NCBI GenBank assembly: GCA_964627535.1
Contig: CAZVJW010000002.1
Span: forward strand, 1 to 64,000
Source: UBA1447 sp964627535
GTDB lineage: Bacteria; Bacillota; Clostridia; Oscillospirales; Acutalibacteraceae
Direction: 5' to 3'
Length of the DNA stretch: 64,000 bases
Shown: positions 52,873-61,710 of the stretch, piece by piece
Numbering within the stretch: the first letter of the stretch is position 1
How the letters are laid out: every line of letters begins with the position of its first letter
The notes under the pieces: model-generated
Seen by the model: the letters and a program-made list of their open reading frames with translations, nothing else
Told to the model about the DNA's origin: nothing
Database searches by the model: none
Position numbers and translations under genes: made by a program

Positions 52873-54132
52873 AAAGTCTTAATGGTTGGTTCCGGCGGAC
52901 GCGAACATGCGCTTATCCGTAAATTAATGGAGAGTTCAAAAGTATCCGAGGTTATCTGTGCACCGGGCAATGGGGGTATTTCGTGTGATGCAAAATGTTT
53001 TCCTGTTTCTGTAAAAGATACTGATGGGATGATTGAACTTGCATGTCGCCAACATGTTGATATTGTATTTGTTGCTCCGGATGATCCTTTGGCAGCAGGT
53101 ATGGTCGATGCTATGGAACTGCAAGGAATACCTGCTTTTGGCCCGAAAAAAAATGCAGCAGAAATTGAAAGCAGTAAAATATTCTCAAAAAATCTTATGA
53201 GAAAATATAAAATACCAACCGCGGATTATGAAATATTCGAAAATTCTGAAAAAGCCTTGGAATATATTAAAAAGCAAAACAACTATCCTACTGTAATAAA
53301 GGCAGATGGTCTTGCTTTAGGCAAAGGAGTTGTAATTGCACAGGATGAAATCGAAGCTAATGAAGCGATCATATCAATAATGGATAATAGAATATTTGGT
53401 GATTCCGGCAGCAAGATTGTTATTGAAGAGTATTTAACAGGCCCGGAAGTGTCTGTGCTCACTTTTACTGATGGTAAAACAATTGCCCCAATGGTATCGT
53501 CAATGGACCATAAACGTGCCTTTGACGGTGATTTAGGTCCCAATACGGGGGGGATGGGTACTATCAGCCCAAATCCATATTATAGCGAAGAGATAAGTGA
53601 ATATTGTATGGAAAATATATTTATCCCCACAATCAATGCTATGAATTGTGAGGGAAGAACGTTTAAAGGATGCCTATATTTTGGTCTTATGCTTACCGAA
53701 AAAGGCCCAAAAGTAATTGAATATAATTCACGCTTTGGGGATCCGGAAACTCAAGTTGTTATGCCTCGTCTTAAAACGCCTTTAATTGATATAATTGAAG
53801 CAATTATCGAAGAAAGACTCGGCGATTTAATTATTGAGTGGGACAATAATGCAGCAGCTTGTGTAATTATTGCTTCTGAAGGTTATCCCGGGAACTATAA
53901 AAAAGGAGTTCCTATTCACGGACTTGATGAAAAAGGTCAAGTACCTAATGTTACTGTTTATCATTCCGGAACAATAACTACAAAAAATGGATTTTCTACC
54001 AATGGCGGAAGAGTATTTGGGGTAACTGCAACCGGAAATACAATTGAAGCAGCGCTCCGGGTGGCATATAAGGGAGTATCATTAATTAATTTCGACGGGT
54101 GTTTCTGTCGGACTGATATTGGTAAAAAATAA
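52870..54132 (+). CDS. purD: Phosphoribosylamine-glycine ligase
   Basis: A 420-residue ATP-grasp enzyme forming GAR. It begins with VGSGGREHAL, continues with the ATP-grasp core (KADGLALGKGVVI, then EEYLTGPEVSVL), GPNTGGMGTISP and EYNSRFGDPETQ with metal-binding residues. It closes the pur operon in the classical purE-M-N-H-D order; purF, purL, purC, purB and purS are not in the window. Translation may depend on the hairpin-spaced ribosome binding site. Confidence 0.96.
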   Translation: MKVLMVGSGGREHALIRKLMESSKVSEVICAPGNGGISCDAKCFPVSVKDTDGMIELACRQHVDIVFVAPDDPLAAGMVDAMELQGIPAFGPKKNAAEIESSKIFSKNLMRKYKIPTADYEIFENSEKALEYIKKQNNYPTVIKADGLALGKGVVIAQDEIEANEAIISIMDNRIFGDSGSKIVIEEYLTGPEVSVLTFTDGKTIAPMVSSMDHKRAFDGDLGPNTGGMGTISPNPYYSEEISEYCMENIFIPTINAMNCEGRTFKGCLYFGLMLTEKGPKVIEYNSRFGDPETQVVMPRLKTPLIDIIEAIIEERLGDLIIEWDNNAAACVIIASEGYPGNYKKGVPIHGLDEKGQVPNVTVYHSGTITTKNGFSTNGGRVFGVTATGNTIEAALRVAYKGVSLINFDGCFCRTDIGKK

Positions 54133-54320
54133 TAAGCTGTTCTTTCGTTTCATTAAAATAAGCATGGCATCACAATGCGGTCTTTTTTCATCATGCTGCT
54201 TTGACCTTCTTACCTTGCGATAGCAAACATCGTCGTTCCTTTGTACACAATAAAATCTTTTCAAATTTACAACTTATTTCATCGATGATTGGTATAAGAA
54301 ACTGATTCGCTATTGCAAAT

Positions 54321-54360
54321 AAAAAATAGGAGCTGGAAAAAATCCGCTCCTATGTTTTTT
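54321..54360. terminator. Bidirectional terminator between purD and the pheS operon end
   Basis: ATAGGAGC (54326-54333) pairs with GCTCCTAT (54346-54353), with an inner GGA/TCC pair. A-runs flank the left side and T-runs the right, so it can end purD on the plus strand and the pheS-pheT-ireB unit on the minus strand. The preceding 54133-54320 holds only AT-rich sequence and a weak AGCATG/CATGCT repeat. Confidence 0.85.
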
Positions 54361-54363
54361 GTT

Positions 54364-54666
54364 TTATACGGGTTTTTCAAGCTCGCGTTCAAGCCAAACG
54401 GTACCAATATCCATTGCGTTATATAATCCTCGTTTTTCTGCCTTTTTAATTATTCTGTCGCGGGGACGCACTTCAGGATCTGTACTTACAAGCTGAACAA
54501 TGACTCTGTCAGCTAATTCAATATCTTTTACCTTTTTCGTACTTGTAATCTGAAGTACGACAACATAGTCCTCATTCATATTACCATAATATATGGTGTT
54601 ATCCTTTCTAACCAAGGGTTTTCCTTTGTAAGTTAAAAATCTATTTTCTGTTTTTGTTTCCGCCAT
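54364..54666 (-). CDS. Small conserved-looking protein of unknown function
   Basis: A 100-residue hydrophilic protein, probably cytoplasmic, with no signal or membrane helix. I do not recognise a named domain. It has a beta-rich first half (FLTYKGKPLVRK, IYYGNMNEDYVVVLQI), a VIVQLVSTDPEVRPRDRI segment and a C-terminal YNAMDIGTVWLERELEK. ATG 54666 is spaced 6 nt from GGAG. It lies 22 nt after ireB, ends the pheS-pheT-ireB operon, and has coding-like codons. I have an impression of similar proteins in Oscillospiraceae but cannot verify it. Confidence 0.75.
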   Translation of the reverse strand: MAETKTENRFLTYKGKPLVRKDNTIYYGNMNEDYVVVLQITSTKKVKDIELADRVIVQLVSTDPEVRPRDRIIKKAEKRGLYNAMDIGTVWLERELEKPV

Positions 54667-54688
54667 ATTAAACTCCAATCCGATATTA

Positions 54689-54937
54689 TTATTTTTGCAG
54701 ATAACTTTTCAACAATGTCTGAAGCAATTCGTCACGGTCAATTTTACGTACTAGACTGCGCGCATTATTATGCGTCGTTATGTATGTGGGATCTTCAGAA
54801 AGAATATAACCGACTATTTGACTGATTGGATTATATTTTTTTTCCGCAAGAGCATCGTATACAGAAAGCAGAATGCGGAGTGTTTCAGCGTCTTTTTCAT
54901 CTTTGATCGAAAATGTTATGGTTTTATCGTCCATCAT
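54689..54937 (-). CDS. ireB: IreB family regulatory phosphoprotein
   Basis: An 82-residue protein of the IreB (DUF965/YrzL) family. The core KKYNPISQIVGYILSEDPTYITTHNNARSLVRKIDRDE pattern (residues about 33-70, quoted in part) is diagnostic: KYNPISQIVGYI, SEDPTYI and RKIDRDEL. In Enterococcus faecalis IreB is phosphorylated by the PASTA kinase IreK and dephosphorylated by IreP to control cephalosporin resistance. Threonines T6 and T8 sit where the phosphorylated N-terminal threonines occur. Usually it follows alaS; here it follows pheT. GGAGG precedes the start. Confidence 0.92.
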   Translation of the reverse strand: MMDDKTITFSIKDEKDAETLRILLSVYDALAEKKYNPISQIVGYILSEDPTYITTHNNARSLVRKIDRDELLQTLLKSYLQK

Positions 54938-54999
54938 TGCTACCTCCGTTTGATTACAACTTATTATACACTATTAACTTCAATATAACAACGGTTTAT

Positions 55000-57381
55000 T
55001 TAAGTTCTCAATGAAATACCAAGTTCTTTAAGAGCAAATATCGCGCGTTTCATTGCATCTTCGGCTTCTTCGTCTGTAAGAGTGCGTTCCTGAGAACGCA
55101 GACATATAGTAAATGCTACGCTTTTCATGCCTTCAGGTATTTGAACACCCTCATAGACATCAAATAAGGAGATTCCTTCCAGAAGATCACCGATGGCATT
55201 TGAAATTGTTGTTTGAAGACTAAGAACAGGAATGTCTTTTTTACATACAAAAGCTAAATCACGTGTAGTCGCAGGGAATTTTGGTAATGGTTTGTAAATT
55301 ACCGTTGCGTTTCTGCATTCGATAATCGTATTAAAATCAACTGTTGCTGCAAATACTTTTACATCAAAACCGTAATTATCTTGAACTTTCGGATGTATTT
55401 CACCCATTACGGCAAGTTCTTTTTCATTTATGGTGAGCTTGGCGCAACGGCCTGGATGAAAACTTGGATTGTTTTTCACGGCTCTAATATCATAACCGTC
55501 AACACCGGTTTTATCAAGCAAATCTTCAATGACCCCTTTAAGCGTGAAAAAGTCGCACCCGTTTCCATACATACCAATTGTAACTTTTTGACGTTCCAAA
55601 GGTAATTTATCCTCTCCTTGAGGAATATATTCAGTCGCCAATTCAAATAAACTTGCTTCCGAATTGCGATAGTTGTAATTTCTGGAGAGAACTTCAAGCA
55701 TGCAGGGAAGGGGAGTGGTGCGCATAACGCTTGTATCTTCGCCCAACGGGTTTGAAATAATAATACAGTTTCGGGAATTGCTGTCAGAAGGCAGGCATAT
55801 ACTATCATAATCTTTTGGGCTTATAAACGAATAGGTTTGAATTTCTGAAAGACCGCAAGCAAGAAGCGTTTCACATACAAGTCTTTCAAGTTGCTGCTTT
55901 TTGGTCAGGCTTCCGTTTGCAACCCCGGATAAAGGATGGTTTGGGATATTTTCATAACCATAGAAACGTGCGACCTCCTCAGAGATATCCGCTAAATGCT
56001 CAATATCTCTTCTAAATGTAGGGATGTTAACAACACCGGATTCAACGTTGAACCCTAAATTATTTAATATTTCTTTTTGATCGTTTTCAGACACGTTTAT
56101 TCCAATAAATTTATTTACCCATTGCCAATCAAAGGGAAGAGAATGAATTTGCTTATTCGAACAGTCACAGTCAACAACACCGTTGACAATGTCACCGGCA
56201 TCAAGTATTTGGATAAGTTCAAGAGCGCGGTTAATTGCATTGAGACAACCGTTTGAGTCCAACCCTTTTTCGAATCGAGATGATGATTCAGTTCTTAAAC
56301 CAATCTTTTTTGATGTACCTCTTATATTTGCACCGTTAAAACACGCAGATTCAAATACAATTGTTGTTGTATCATCTGTAATGCCGCTATATTCCCCACC
56401 CATAATTCCTGCTAATGCTATAGGCTTGTTTTTATCGGCAATTACGAGCATATCATCACTAAGCTTTCTGGAAATACCATCAAGCGTTGTTATCGTTTCA
56501 CTATTTTGAGCACAACGTACTATAATATGATTTCCTTCAAGAAAACGAATATCGAAAGCATGCATAGGTTGACCAAATTCAAGCATTACATAGTTTGTAA
56601 TATCGACAATGTTGTTTATCGGGCGTACTCCGCTTGCTCTTAACCTCTCACGCATCCATCGTGGGGATGAAGAAATCCTTACATTTTGTACAACAGCACC
56701 AATATAACGGCAACATTTTTCCGGGTCAAGGATATCAACTTCTATAAAATCATGAACATCTCCGGTGCTGGTTTTTACTTTTGGAATAGGATCTTGAAAG
56801 GGTATTCCGAATGTTGCGGCAGCTTCTCTGGCAAGGCCGATTACTGAAAGACAATCAGGACGATTTGAAGTTATTTCAAATTCGGTTATTACATCGTTTA
56901 AACCAACAGCTTCTTTTATATCTATTCCGGTTGTTTTTGTGCAATCCTCCCCAAGTACAAAAATACCGTTCTCAACAGCATAGGGAAAATCGTGCGTTGT
57001 AAGCGCAAGTTCAGTGAGAGAGCAAAGCATACCTGCGCTTTCAACACCCCTCAACAACCCTTTTTTGATATTTTGACCTCCGGCAATATGGGAGTTATCC
57101 AAAGCAACGGGTACATAATCGCCGATTTTTAAGTTTTGTGCTCCGGTAACTATTTGCAGAACTCCTTTGATCCCAATTTCAACCTGACAAACCCATAGAT
57201 GGTCTGAGTCAGGATGCTTTTCAATGCCAGTCAGTTTTCCAACAACAACATTGTTTATTTCGGCACCCTCGGTTTTATATCCTTCAACCTTAGATCCGCT
57301 CATTGTCATTTTGTCAGCAAATTCTTTATCACTGATTTTTAACGGAAAATAATCATTTAGCCATCGTTTTGATAAAATCAT
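55000..57381 (-). CDS. pheT: Phenylalanyl-tRNA synthetase beta subunit
   Basis: A 793-residue beta chain. An N-terminal EMAPII-like tRNA-binding domain (about 40-150) is followed by the B3/B4 editing domain, then B5 (EVARFYGYENIP near 470) and catalytic-like B6-B7 domains, and a C-terminal FDX-ACB anticodon-binding domain from about 700 (YKPLPKFPATTRDLAFV). Editing of Tyr-tRNA-Phe should be intact. The start follows TTAGGAGG. It lies 13 nt after pheS under T-box control, and is followed by ireB. Confidence 0.97.
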   Translation of the reverse strand: MILSKRWLNDYFPLKISDKEFADKMTMSGSKVEGYKTEGAEINNVVVGKLTGIEKHPDSDHLWVCQVEIGIKGVLQIVTGAQNLKIGDYVPVALDNSHIAGGQNIKKGLLRGVESAGMLCSLTELALTTHDFPYAVENGIFVLGEDCTKTTGIDIKEAVGLNDVITEFEITSNRPDCLSVIGLAREAAATFGIPFQDPIPKVKTSTGDVHDFIEVDILDPEKCCRYIGAVVQNVRISSSPRWMRERLRASGVRPINNIVDITNYVMLEFGQPMHAFDIRFLEGNHIIVRCAQNSETITTLDGISRKLSDDMLVIADKNKPIALAGIMGGEYSGITDDTTTIVFESACFNGANIRGTSKKIGLRTESSSRFEKGLDSNGCLNAINRALELIQILDAGDIVNGVVDCDCSNKQIHSLPFDWQWVNKFIGINVSENDQKEILNNLGFNVESGVVNIPTFRRDIEHLADISEEVARFYGYENIPNHPLSGVANGSLTKKQQLERLVCETLLACGLSEIQTYSFISPKDYDSICLPSDSNSRNCIIISNPLGEDTSVMRTTPLPCMLEVLSRNYNYRNSEASLFELATEYIPQGEDKLPLERQKVTIGMYGNGCDFFTLKGVIEDLLDKTGVDGYDIRAVKNNPSFHPGRCAKLTINEKELAVMGEIHPKVQDNYGFDVKVFAATVDFNTIIECRNATVIYKPLPKFPATTRDLAFVCKKDIPVLSLQTTISNAIGDLLEGISLFDVYEGVQIPEGMKSVAFTICLRSQERTLTDEEAEDAMKRAIFALKELGISLRT

Positions 57382-57394
57382 CTTTTAACACCTC

Positions 57395-58414
57395 CTAAAA
57401 TTGACTGAGAAATCTCATGTCGTTTTCATAAAGCAAACGCATATCATCAATATTGAACCTGAACATGACCAGACGCTCAAGACCAACGCCAAAAGCAAAT
57501 CCGCTAAATTGATTGGGGTCAATTCCACCGGTTTTAAGTACTTTTGGGTGAACCATACCACCACCCAGTATTTCAATCCAACCTTCTCCCTTGCACATTG
57601 GACATCCTCTTCCGCCGCATCTAAAGCAAGAAACATCAATCTCACATGAAGGTTCGGTAAATTCAAAATGATGGGGACGAAGTCGAATATTTGTATTTTC
57701 ACCATACAAACGTTTTGCAAAAGCTTCAAGACATCCTTTTAGATCGCCCATGGTTATTCCTTTATCTACAACAAGCCCTTCAATTTGATGAAAAAGAGGG
57801 GAATGTGTTGCGTCAACCGCATCAGAACGATAGACTCTGCCGGGCGCAATAATACGTATGGGGGGTGGCTGGGTTTCCATAACTCTAATTTGAACTGGTG
57901 ATGTTTGGGTGCGAAGAAGCATATTTTCGGTAATATAAAAAGTATCTTGAGTGTCTCTTGCAGGATGATTCGGAGGCATATTCAAAGCTTCAAAATTGTA
58001 ATAATCCCATTCAACTTCAGGGCCGGTTGCGATATTAAAACCAAATCCAAGAAAAATATCTTTAACTTCATCAAGAACAATAGACAAAGGATGTTTATGA
58101 CCAATCTTATGCCTGATGCCGGGAATAGTTATATCAAGAGTTTCGGAATCAAGACGGGTACATGTCTCTTGAGCTTTAATATCATCATCAATTTTTGATA
58201 TTAAGTTCTCAATTGCCGACCGAACCTCATTCGCAAATTGCCCTAAAACAGGCCGTTCCTCTGCAGCAAGCTTCCCCATTTGTTTCAAAACTGCTGTAAG
58301 GTCACCTTTTTTACCTAAGTATTTTATTCGAAGCATTTCAAGTTCAGTGCGGTTGACGGTCTTTTCAATTTCGCATATGGCAGTATTTTTAATTAACTCG
58401 AGCTGTTCTTTCAT
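57395..58414 (-). CDS. pheS: Phenylalanyl-tRNA synthetase alpha subunit
   Basis: A 339-residue catalytic chain of the alpha2-beta2 enzyme. The N-terminal coiled coil (1-85) binds tRNA. Class II motifs are HPARDTQDTFY, SPLFHQIEG, a four-cysteine loop (CFRCGGRGCPMC, normal for Firmicutes) and GFAFGVGLERLVM. ATG 58414 follows AAAGGA; the upstream ATG at 58459 lies within the T-box terminator and is rejected as a start. Confidence 0.97.
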   Translation of the reverse strand: MKEQLELIKNTAICEIEKTVNRTELEMLRIKYLGKKGDLTAVLKQMGKLAAEERPVLGQFANEVRSAIENLISKIDDDIKAQETCTRLDSETLDITIPGIRHKIGHKHPLSIVLDEVKDIFLGFGFNIATGPEVEWDYYNFEALNMPPNHPARDTQDTFYITENMLLRTQTSPVQIRVMETQPPPIRIIAPGRVYRSDAVDATHSPLFHQIEGLVVDKGITMGDLKGCLEAFAKRLYGENTNIRLRPHHFEFTEPSCEIDVSCFRCGGRGCPMCKGEGWIEILGGGMVHPKVLKTGGIDPNQFSGFAFGVGLERLVMFRFNIDDMRLLYENDMRFLSQF

Positions 58415-58737
58415 ATAATATAATCCTTTCAAAAAATTAAAAAATAAGCCAACGTCCACTCAATGAGGGACGAAGGCAATCCTTCGCGTTACCACCCTTT
58501 TTTGCAGTGCCTGAAGGCACAAGAGCAAACACTCTTCAGCCAAATAACGGTGGCATACCGTTGCAATCTACAATTATTATTCAACGTATAATAACTTCAA
58601 CCGCACCGCTCCGGAGTGAACTTCAACGCGATAAATGTGTAGGCACACTTTCAGCCGGGATGTGCCTTCTCTTTCCACAGTCAAAATCAAAAATATCTTT
58701 AGAAATCAGTCGCGTTTACTCTCTCCATCATTGCGTT
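58415..58737 (-). promoter_or_regulatory. T-box riboswitch leader of pheS-pheT
   Basis: On the minus strand, AAGGGTGGTAACGCGAAGG (58499-58481) is a canonical T-box. The antiterminator is AGGG / bulge UGGUAAC / GCGAAGG paired with CCUUCGU and CCCU. The competing terminator CGTCC-CTC / GAG-GGACG (58472-58453) shares the CGTCCCT strand and is followed by a U-rich tract (58446-58433). Stem I has GAGAGAGTA (K-turn) and AACGCG pairing with CGCGTT. An A-UUU-A in the adjacent loop is the best Phe specifier candidate. The gap from 58415 to 58890 is fully accounted for by this leader and two divergent promoters. Confidence 0.93.
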
Positions 58738-58743
58738 ATTTAA

Positions 58744-58772
58744 TTTATATCATAAAATTAATTATTATGCAA
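58744..58772 (-). promoter_or_regulatory. Promoter of the pheS leader
   Basis: On the minus strand, TTGCAT (58772-58767), 17-nt spacer, TATAAA (58749-58744) with an extended TGA before the -10. Initiation near 58737 gives a 320-nt leader, right for a T-box. Confidence 0.65.
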
Positions 58773-58827
58773 GTGATAATAATAATGTTTTACAAATCAC
58801 GTGTATAATATTTGAATTTCTCAAGTA

Positions 58828-58856
58828 TTGGCAATACGAATATATTATGATACAAT
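58828..58856 (+). promoter_or_regulatory. Promoter of acpS
   Basis: TTGGCA (58828-58833), 17-nt spacer, TACAAT (58851-58856) with extended TG. A start near 58863 is about 28 nt before TTG 58891. It is divergent from the pheS promoter. Confidence 0.6.
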
Positions 58857-58890
58857 TTAATAACATTATTTATGAATGGCGGTTTTATTA

Positions 58891-59256
58891 TTGATATATA
58901 CCGGAATTGATATGATAGAAATATCAAGAGTTGCAAAATCCGTTAAGAAATCAGCTTTTTTAAACCGTGTATATGGAGAATCGGAAATCAGAGAGTTTAA
59001 AAATATTGGGATGAAGATACAGAGCGCTGCTGCATCATTTGCTGCAAAGGAGGCGTTCGCAAAAGCGTTGGGTACCGGTATTGCAGGGTTTTCTTTACGC
59101 GAAGTAGAGGTTTTGCATGAGGATAATGGTAGACCTTATTTGAACCTTTCCGGAATGGCTAAAAGACTTGCCGAAGAGAAAAATCTTAGGTTTTCTTTAA
59201 GTATTACGCATACACAAGAATACGCTGCAGCAATTGTTATAGCATATGAAGAGTAA
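58891..59256 (+). CDS. acpS: Holo-[acyl-carrier-protein] synthase
   Basis: A 121-residue phosphopantetheinyl transferase that activates acyl carrier protein. The N-terminal TGIDMIEISRV (metal-binding D7) and the AAKEAFAKALGTGI helix are diagnostic, and the C-terminal SLSITHTQEYAAAIVI strand is complete. TTG 58891 gives the family N-terminus and has GGCGG upstream; ATG 58876 is possible but would add five hydrophobic residues. The next gene nnr starts 21 nt later, a common acpS-nnr arrangement. Confidence 0.93.
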   Translation: MIYTGIDMIEISRVAKSVKKSAFLNRVYGESEIREFKNIGMKIQSAAASFAAKEAFAKALGTGIAGFSLREVEVLHEDNGRPYLNLSGMAKRLAEEKNLRFSLSITHTQEYAAAIVIAYEE

Positions 59257-59277
59257 ATTATTGAAGGATGCGTTTGT

Positions 59278-60828
59278 ATGAGAGTTCTTAATACTGAACA
59301 AATGAAAATTGTTGAACAACGAGCATCAGACAACGGAATGGGATTTTTGCGATTAATGGAGAATGCCGGTTCAGCATGTACACGAATTATTAAAAGTAAA
59401 TATTTAAAAAGTGATATAGATATTCATAGAATTACGATAGTATGCGGTAACGGAAAAAATGGCGGAGATGGTTTTGTTATTGCAAGAAAACTATGTGAGT
59501 TGAACTGTCAGGTTAATGTGGTTTTAGCAAACGGTCAGCCGCGTGACAATGAATCAATTGAAATGTATAAAAAAATAAATGATTTGCAGGTTAACATTAT
59601 ACGCTATGGTTTGGAGGATAATTCTGCACTTGAAGCTATTAATAAGGCCGGGATTATCATTGATGCTGTTTTTGGAACCGGTTTTTACGGATGCCCAAAT
59701 GAAGAGTTATCAGTTCTTTTTAAAATGATTAACAGCGTTAATGCTTTTAAAGTTGCAATTGATATACCAAGCGGAGTAACATGCAACACTGGAGAGGTAT
59801 TTGGCGAATGTATAAAAGCTGATATAACAATAGCCGTTTCCGCTCTAAAACCAGCACACATATTTTTACCCGGAGTGCAGTTTTGCGGCGAAATAATAAC
59901 TGCTGATATTGGTATCCCTGAATTATATTACAAAGAAATTGGCGAGGAAAGAATTTATTCCTTGAATGAGGACGAAATTAAACAAAGCTTTATTCCGATA
60001 AGCCCTTTTGCCAATAAAGGTAATTTTGGGCGTGTGTTAAGTGTTTGCGGTAGTAAAAAAATGCAAGGCGCAGCTGTCCTTGCGGCTAAGGGCGCTGTGC
60101 TTTCCGGAGCAGGATTAGTTACAGCCGCATTTCCAGATTGTGCTTATAATGCTATTGGATCAAAATTAACGGAGCCCTTACTTTTACCACTAAATTCAAA
60201 TGAAGAGGGAACAATTTCTGCTTCTGCAATTTCGAAAATATTCGAAACGGCAAAAAAAGCAGATGCTATTTTGATAGGTTGCGGAATAGGGTTAAATCGC
60301 GATACAAGGGAAATTGTGAAAGAAGTGATTATGAATACTTCGTGCCCTATTGTAATTGATGCAGATGGTATAAATGCAATCTGTCACGATAAGGACTTGC
60401 TAAAAAAATCCAAAAACACAATTGTGTTAACACCTCATCTTGGCGAGATGTCAAGACTTACTAATATCAATATTGACAGAATATTGGAGAAAAGAATTGA
60501 TATTGCAAGATGTTTTGCAAATGAGTTTGGAATAATTTTAGTTTTAAAAGGCGCAAATACTGTAATTGCTGAACCTGATACAACTGATGTTTATATTAAT
60601 ACAACAGGAAATTCCGGTATGGCTACAGGGGGAAGCGGAGATTTGCTTGCCGGAATAATTGCTTCTTTTATTGCGCAAGGCATGACGGTTGGTAATGCCG
60701 CAAAAGCAGCAGTATATATCCATGGACTTACGGGAGATATTACAGCAAAAAGGCTTTCTAAAAGAGGGTTGACTCCAACGGCATGTATTGAGGATTTACC
60801 TTCTGTTATGTCGCGTTTTGAAAATTGA
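59278..60828 (+). CDS. nnr: Bifunctional NAD(P)H-hydrate epimerase / ADP-dependent dehydratase
   Basis: A 516-residue metabolite-repair enzyme. The N-terminal epimerase (about 1-215) has CGNGKNGGDGFVIAR and DIPSGV. The C-terminal ribokinase-like dehydratase (about 225-516) has SVCGSKKMQGAA and the NTTGNSGMATGGSGDLLAG anion-hole motif. Together they repair damaged NAD(P)H hydrates. GAAGGATG is the ribosome binding site. Confidence 0.95.
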   Translation: MRVLNTEQMKIVEQRASDNGMGFLRLMENAGSACTRIIKSKYLKSDIDIHRITIVCGNGKNGGDGFVIARKLCELNCQVNVVLANGQPRDNESIEMYKKINDLQVNIIRYGLEDNSALEAINKAGIIIDAVFGTGFYGCPNEELSVLFKMINSVNAFKVAIDIPSGVTCNTGEVFGECIKADITIAVSALKPAHIFLPGVQFCGEIITADIGIPELYYKEIGEERIYSLNEDEIKQSFIPISPFANKGNFGRVLSVCGSKKMQGAAVLAAKGAVLSGAGLVTAAFPDCAYNAIGSKLTEPLLLPLNSNEEGTISASAISKIFETAKKADAILIGCGIGLNRDTREIVKEVIMNTSCPIVIDADGINAICHDKDLLKKSKNTIVLTPHLGEMSRLTNINIDRILEKRIDIARCFANEFGIILVLKGANTVIAEPDTTDVYINTTGNSGMATGGSGDLLAGIIASFIAQGMTVGNAAKAAVYIHGLTGDITAKRLSKRGLTPTACIEDLPSVMSRFEN

Positions 60829-60881
60829 TATATCACTCGAAATAATATTATTTATTTTATATGAACAATGGGGATGAAATA

Positions 60882-61538
60882 ATGGCAAGTAAAGATATAA
60901 TAATCGTGGGTGCCGGTGGGTTAGGCAGAGAAACTCTTTTTCAAATCAGAGAGATTAATAAATTCAAATCAACCTATAATATTATTGGCTTTGTTGATGA
61001 CCGCGAGTCACATATGGATGCCAATATAAATGGAATACCAGTTTTGGGGAAAGTATCATGTTTACTGGATTACAATAATACTATTTGCGCAGTTGTTTGT
61101 ATCGCAAACCCCTTTGTAAAACGATCTATTGTTAATTTACTTCAAAAAAACGAGAACATTGTTTTCCCGAATATTATCGCACCGGATTTGCGTTTTTCGG
61201 ATTATGTTAATTATGGTATAGGTTGTATAATCGGCTTTTCAAATATTATAACAATTGATGTTTCAATAAAGGACTTCGTTCTTATAAGCAATGCATGCAC
61301 TGTTGGACACGATTCAATAATAAATAGTTTTACAACAGTATACAACGCGGTGAATATTTCCGGAAATGTCAGAATCGGTTCATGCGCCGAAATTGGTACC
61401 GGTACAAAAATTATTCAAGGAAGAACGATTGGAGACAATGCGATTCTTGGCGCTGGGTCCATAGTTGTGCGTGATATACCAAAAGATTGCACTGCGGTAG
61501 GAATTCCTGCCAGTCCAATAAAATATCACATTGAATAA
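60882..61538 (+). CDS. NeuD/PglD-type sugar O-/N-acyltransferase
   Basis: A 218-residue protein. An N-terminal Rossmann-like domain (IIIVGAGGLGRET, then GFVDDRES) is followed by a left-handed beta-helix with hexapeptide repeats (IGFSNIITIDVSI, GHDSIINS, AEIGTGTKIIQG). The acetyl-CoA catalytic histidine is probably in TVGHDS. Family members acetylate sialic acid or UDP-amino sugars during polysaccharide synthesis. No glycosyltransferase or sialic acid gene adjoins it, so its substrate is open. ATG 60882 follows GGGGATG. Confidence 0.88.
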   Translation: MASKDIIIVGAGGLGRETLFQIREINKFKSTYNIIGFVDDRESHMDANINGIPVLGKVSCLLDYNNTICAVVCIANPFVKRSIVNLLQKNENIVFPNIIAPDLRFSDYVNYGIGCIIGFSNIITIDVSIKDFVLISNACTVGHDSIINSFTTVYNAVNISGNVRIGSCAEIGTGTKIIQGRTIGDNAILGAGSIVVRDIPKDCTAVGIPASPIKYHIE

Positions 61539-61559
61539 ATATGAAGATATTATTCTTTC

Positions 61560-61582
61560 AGAGCGAAATATCTCGCTTTTTT
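61560..61582 (+). terminator. Terminator after the acyltransferase gene
   Basis: AGCGA (61562-61566) and TCGCT (61573-61577) form a short stem extended by G.U and A-U pairs and followed by TTTTTT. The CTCGCTTTTT strand (61572-61581) can instead pair perfectly with AAAAAGCGAG (61596-61605), a competing 10-bp hairpin. Confidence 0.6.
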
Positions 61583-61624
61583 AATAAAATGTTTTAAAAA
61601 GCGAGTAATAATGCAAGTTTGCTA

Positions 61625-61653
61625 TTGGAAGTTTTTATAATATGCTTTATAAT
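61625..61653 (+). promoter_or_regulatory. Promoter of hprK
   Basis: TTGGAA (61625-61630), 17-nt spacer, perfect TATAAT (61648-61653). A start near 61660 leaves a leader of about 50 nt before the TTG of hprK. Confidence 0.65.
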
Positions 61654-61710
61654 ATTAACAATTATTGTTTAACTGATTATAGTTTTATTATTTAGAAAGG
61701 AGGTATTGAT

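Noticed and set aside
54082..54264. 60-codon minus-strand frame downstream of purD
   Set aside because: Overlaps the purD end, no ribosome binding site, no domain; probably chance.
58507..58743. 78-codon plus-strand frame in the pheS leader
   Set aside because: It covers the T-box RNA on the other strand and has no ribosome binding site.
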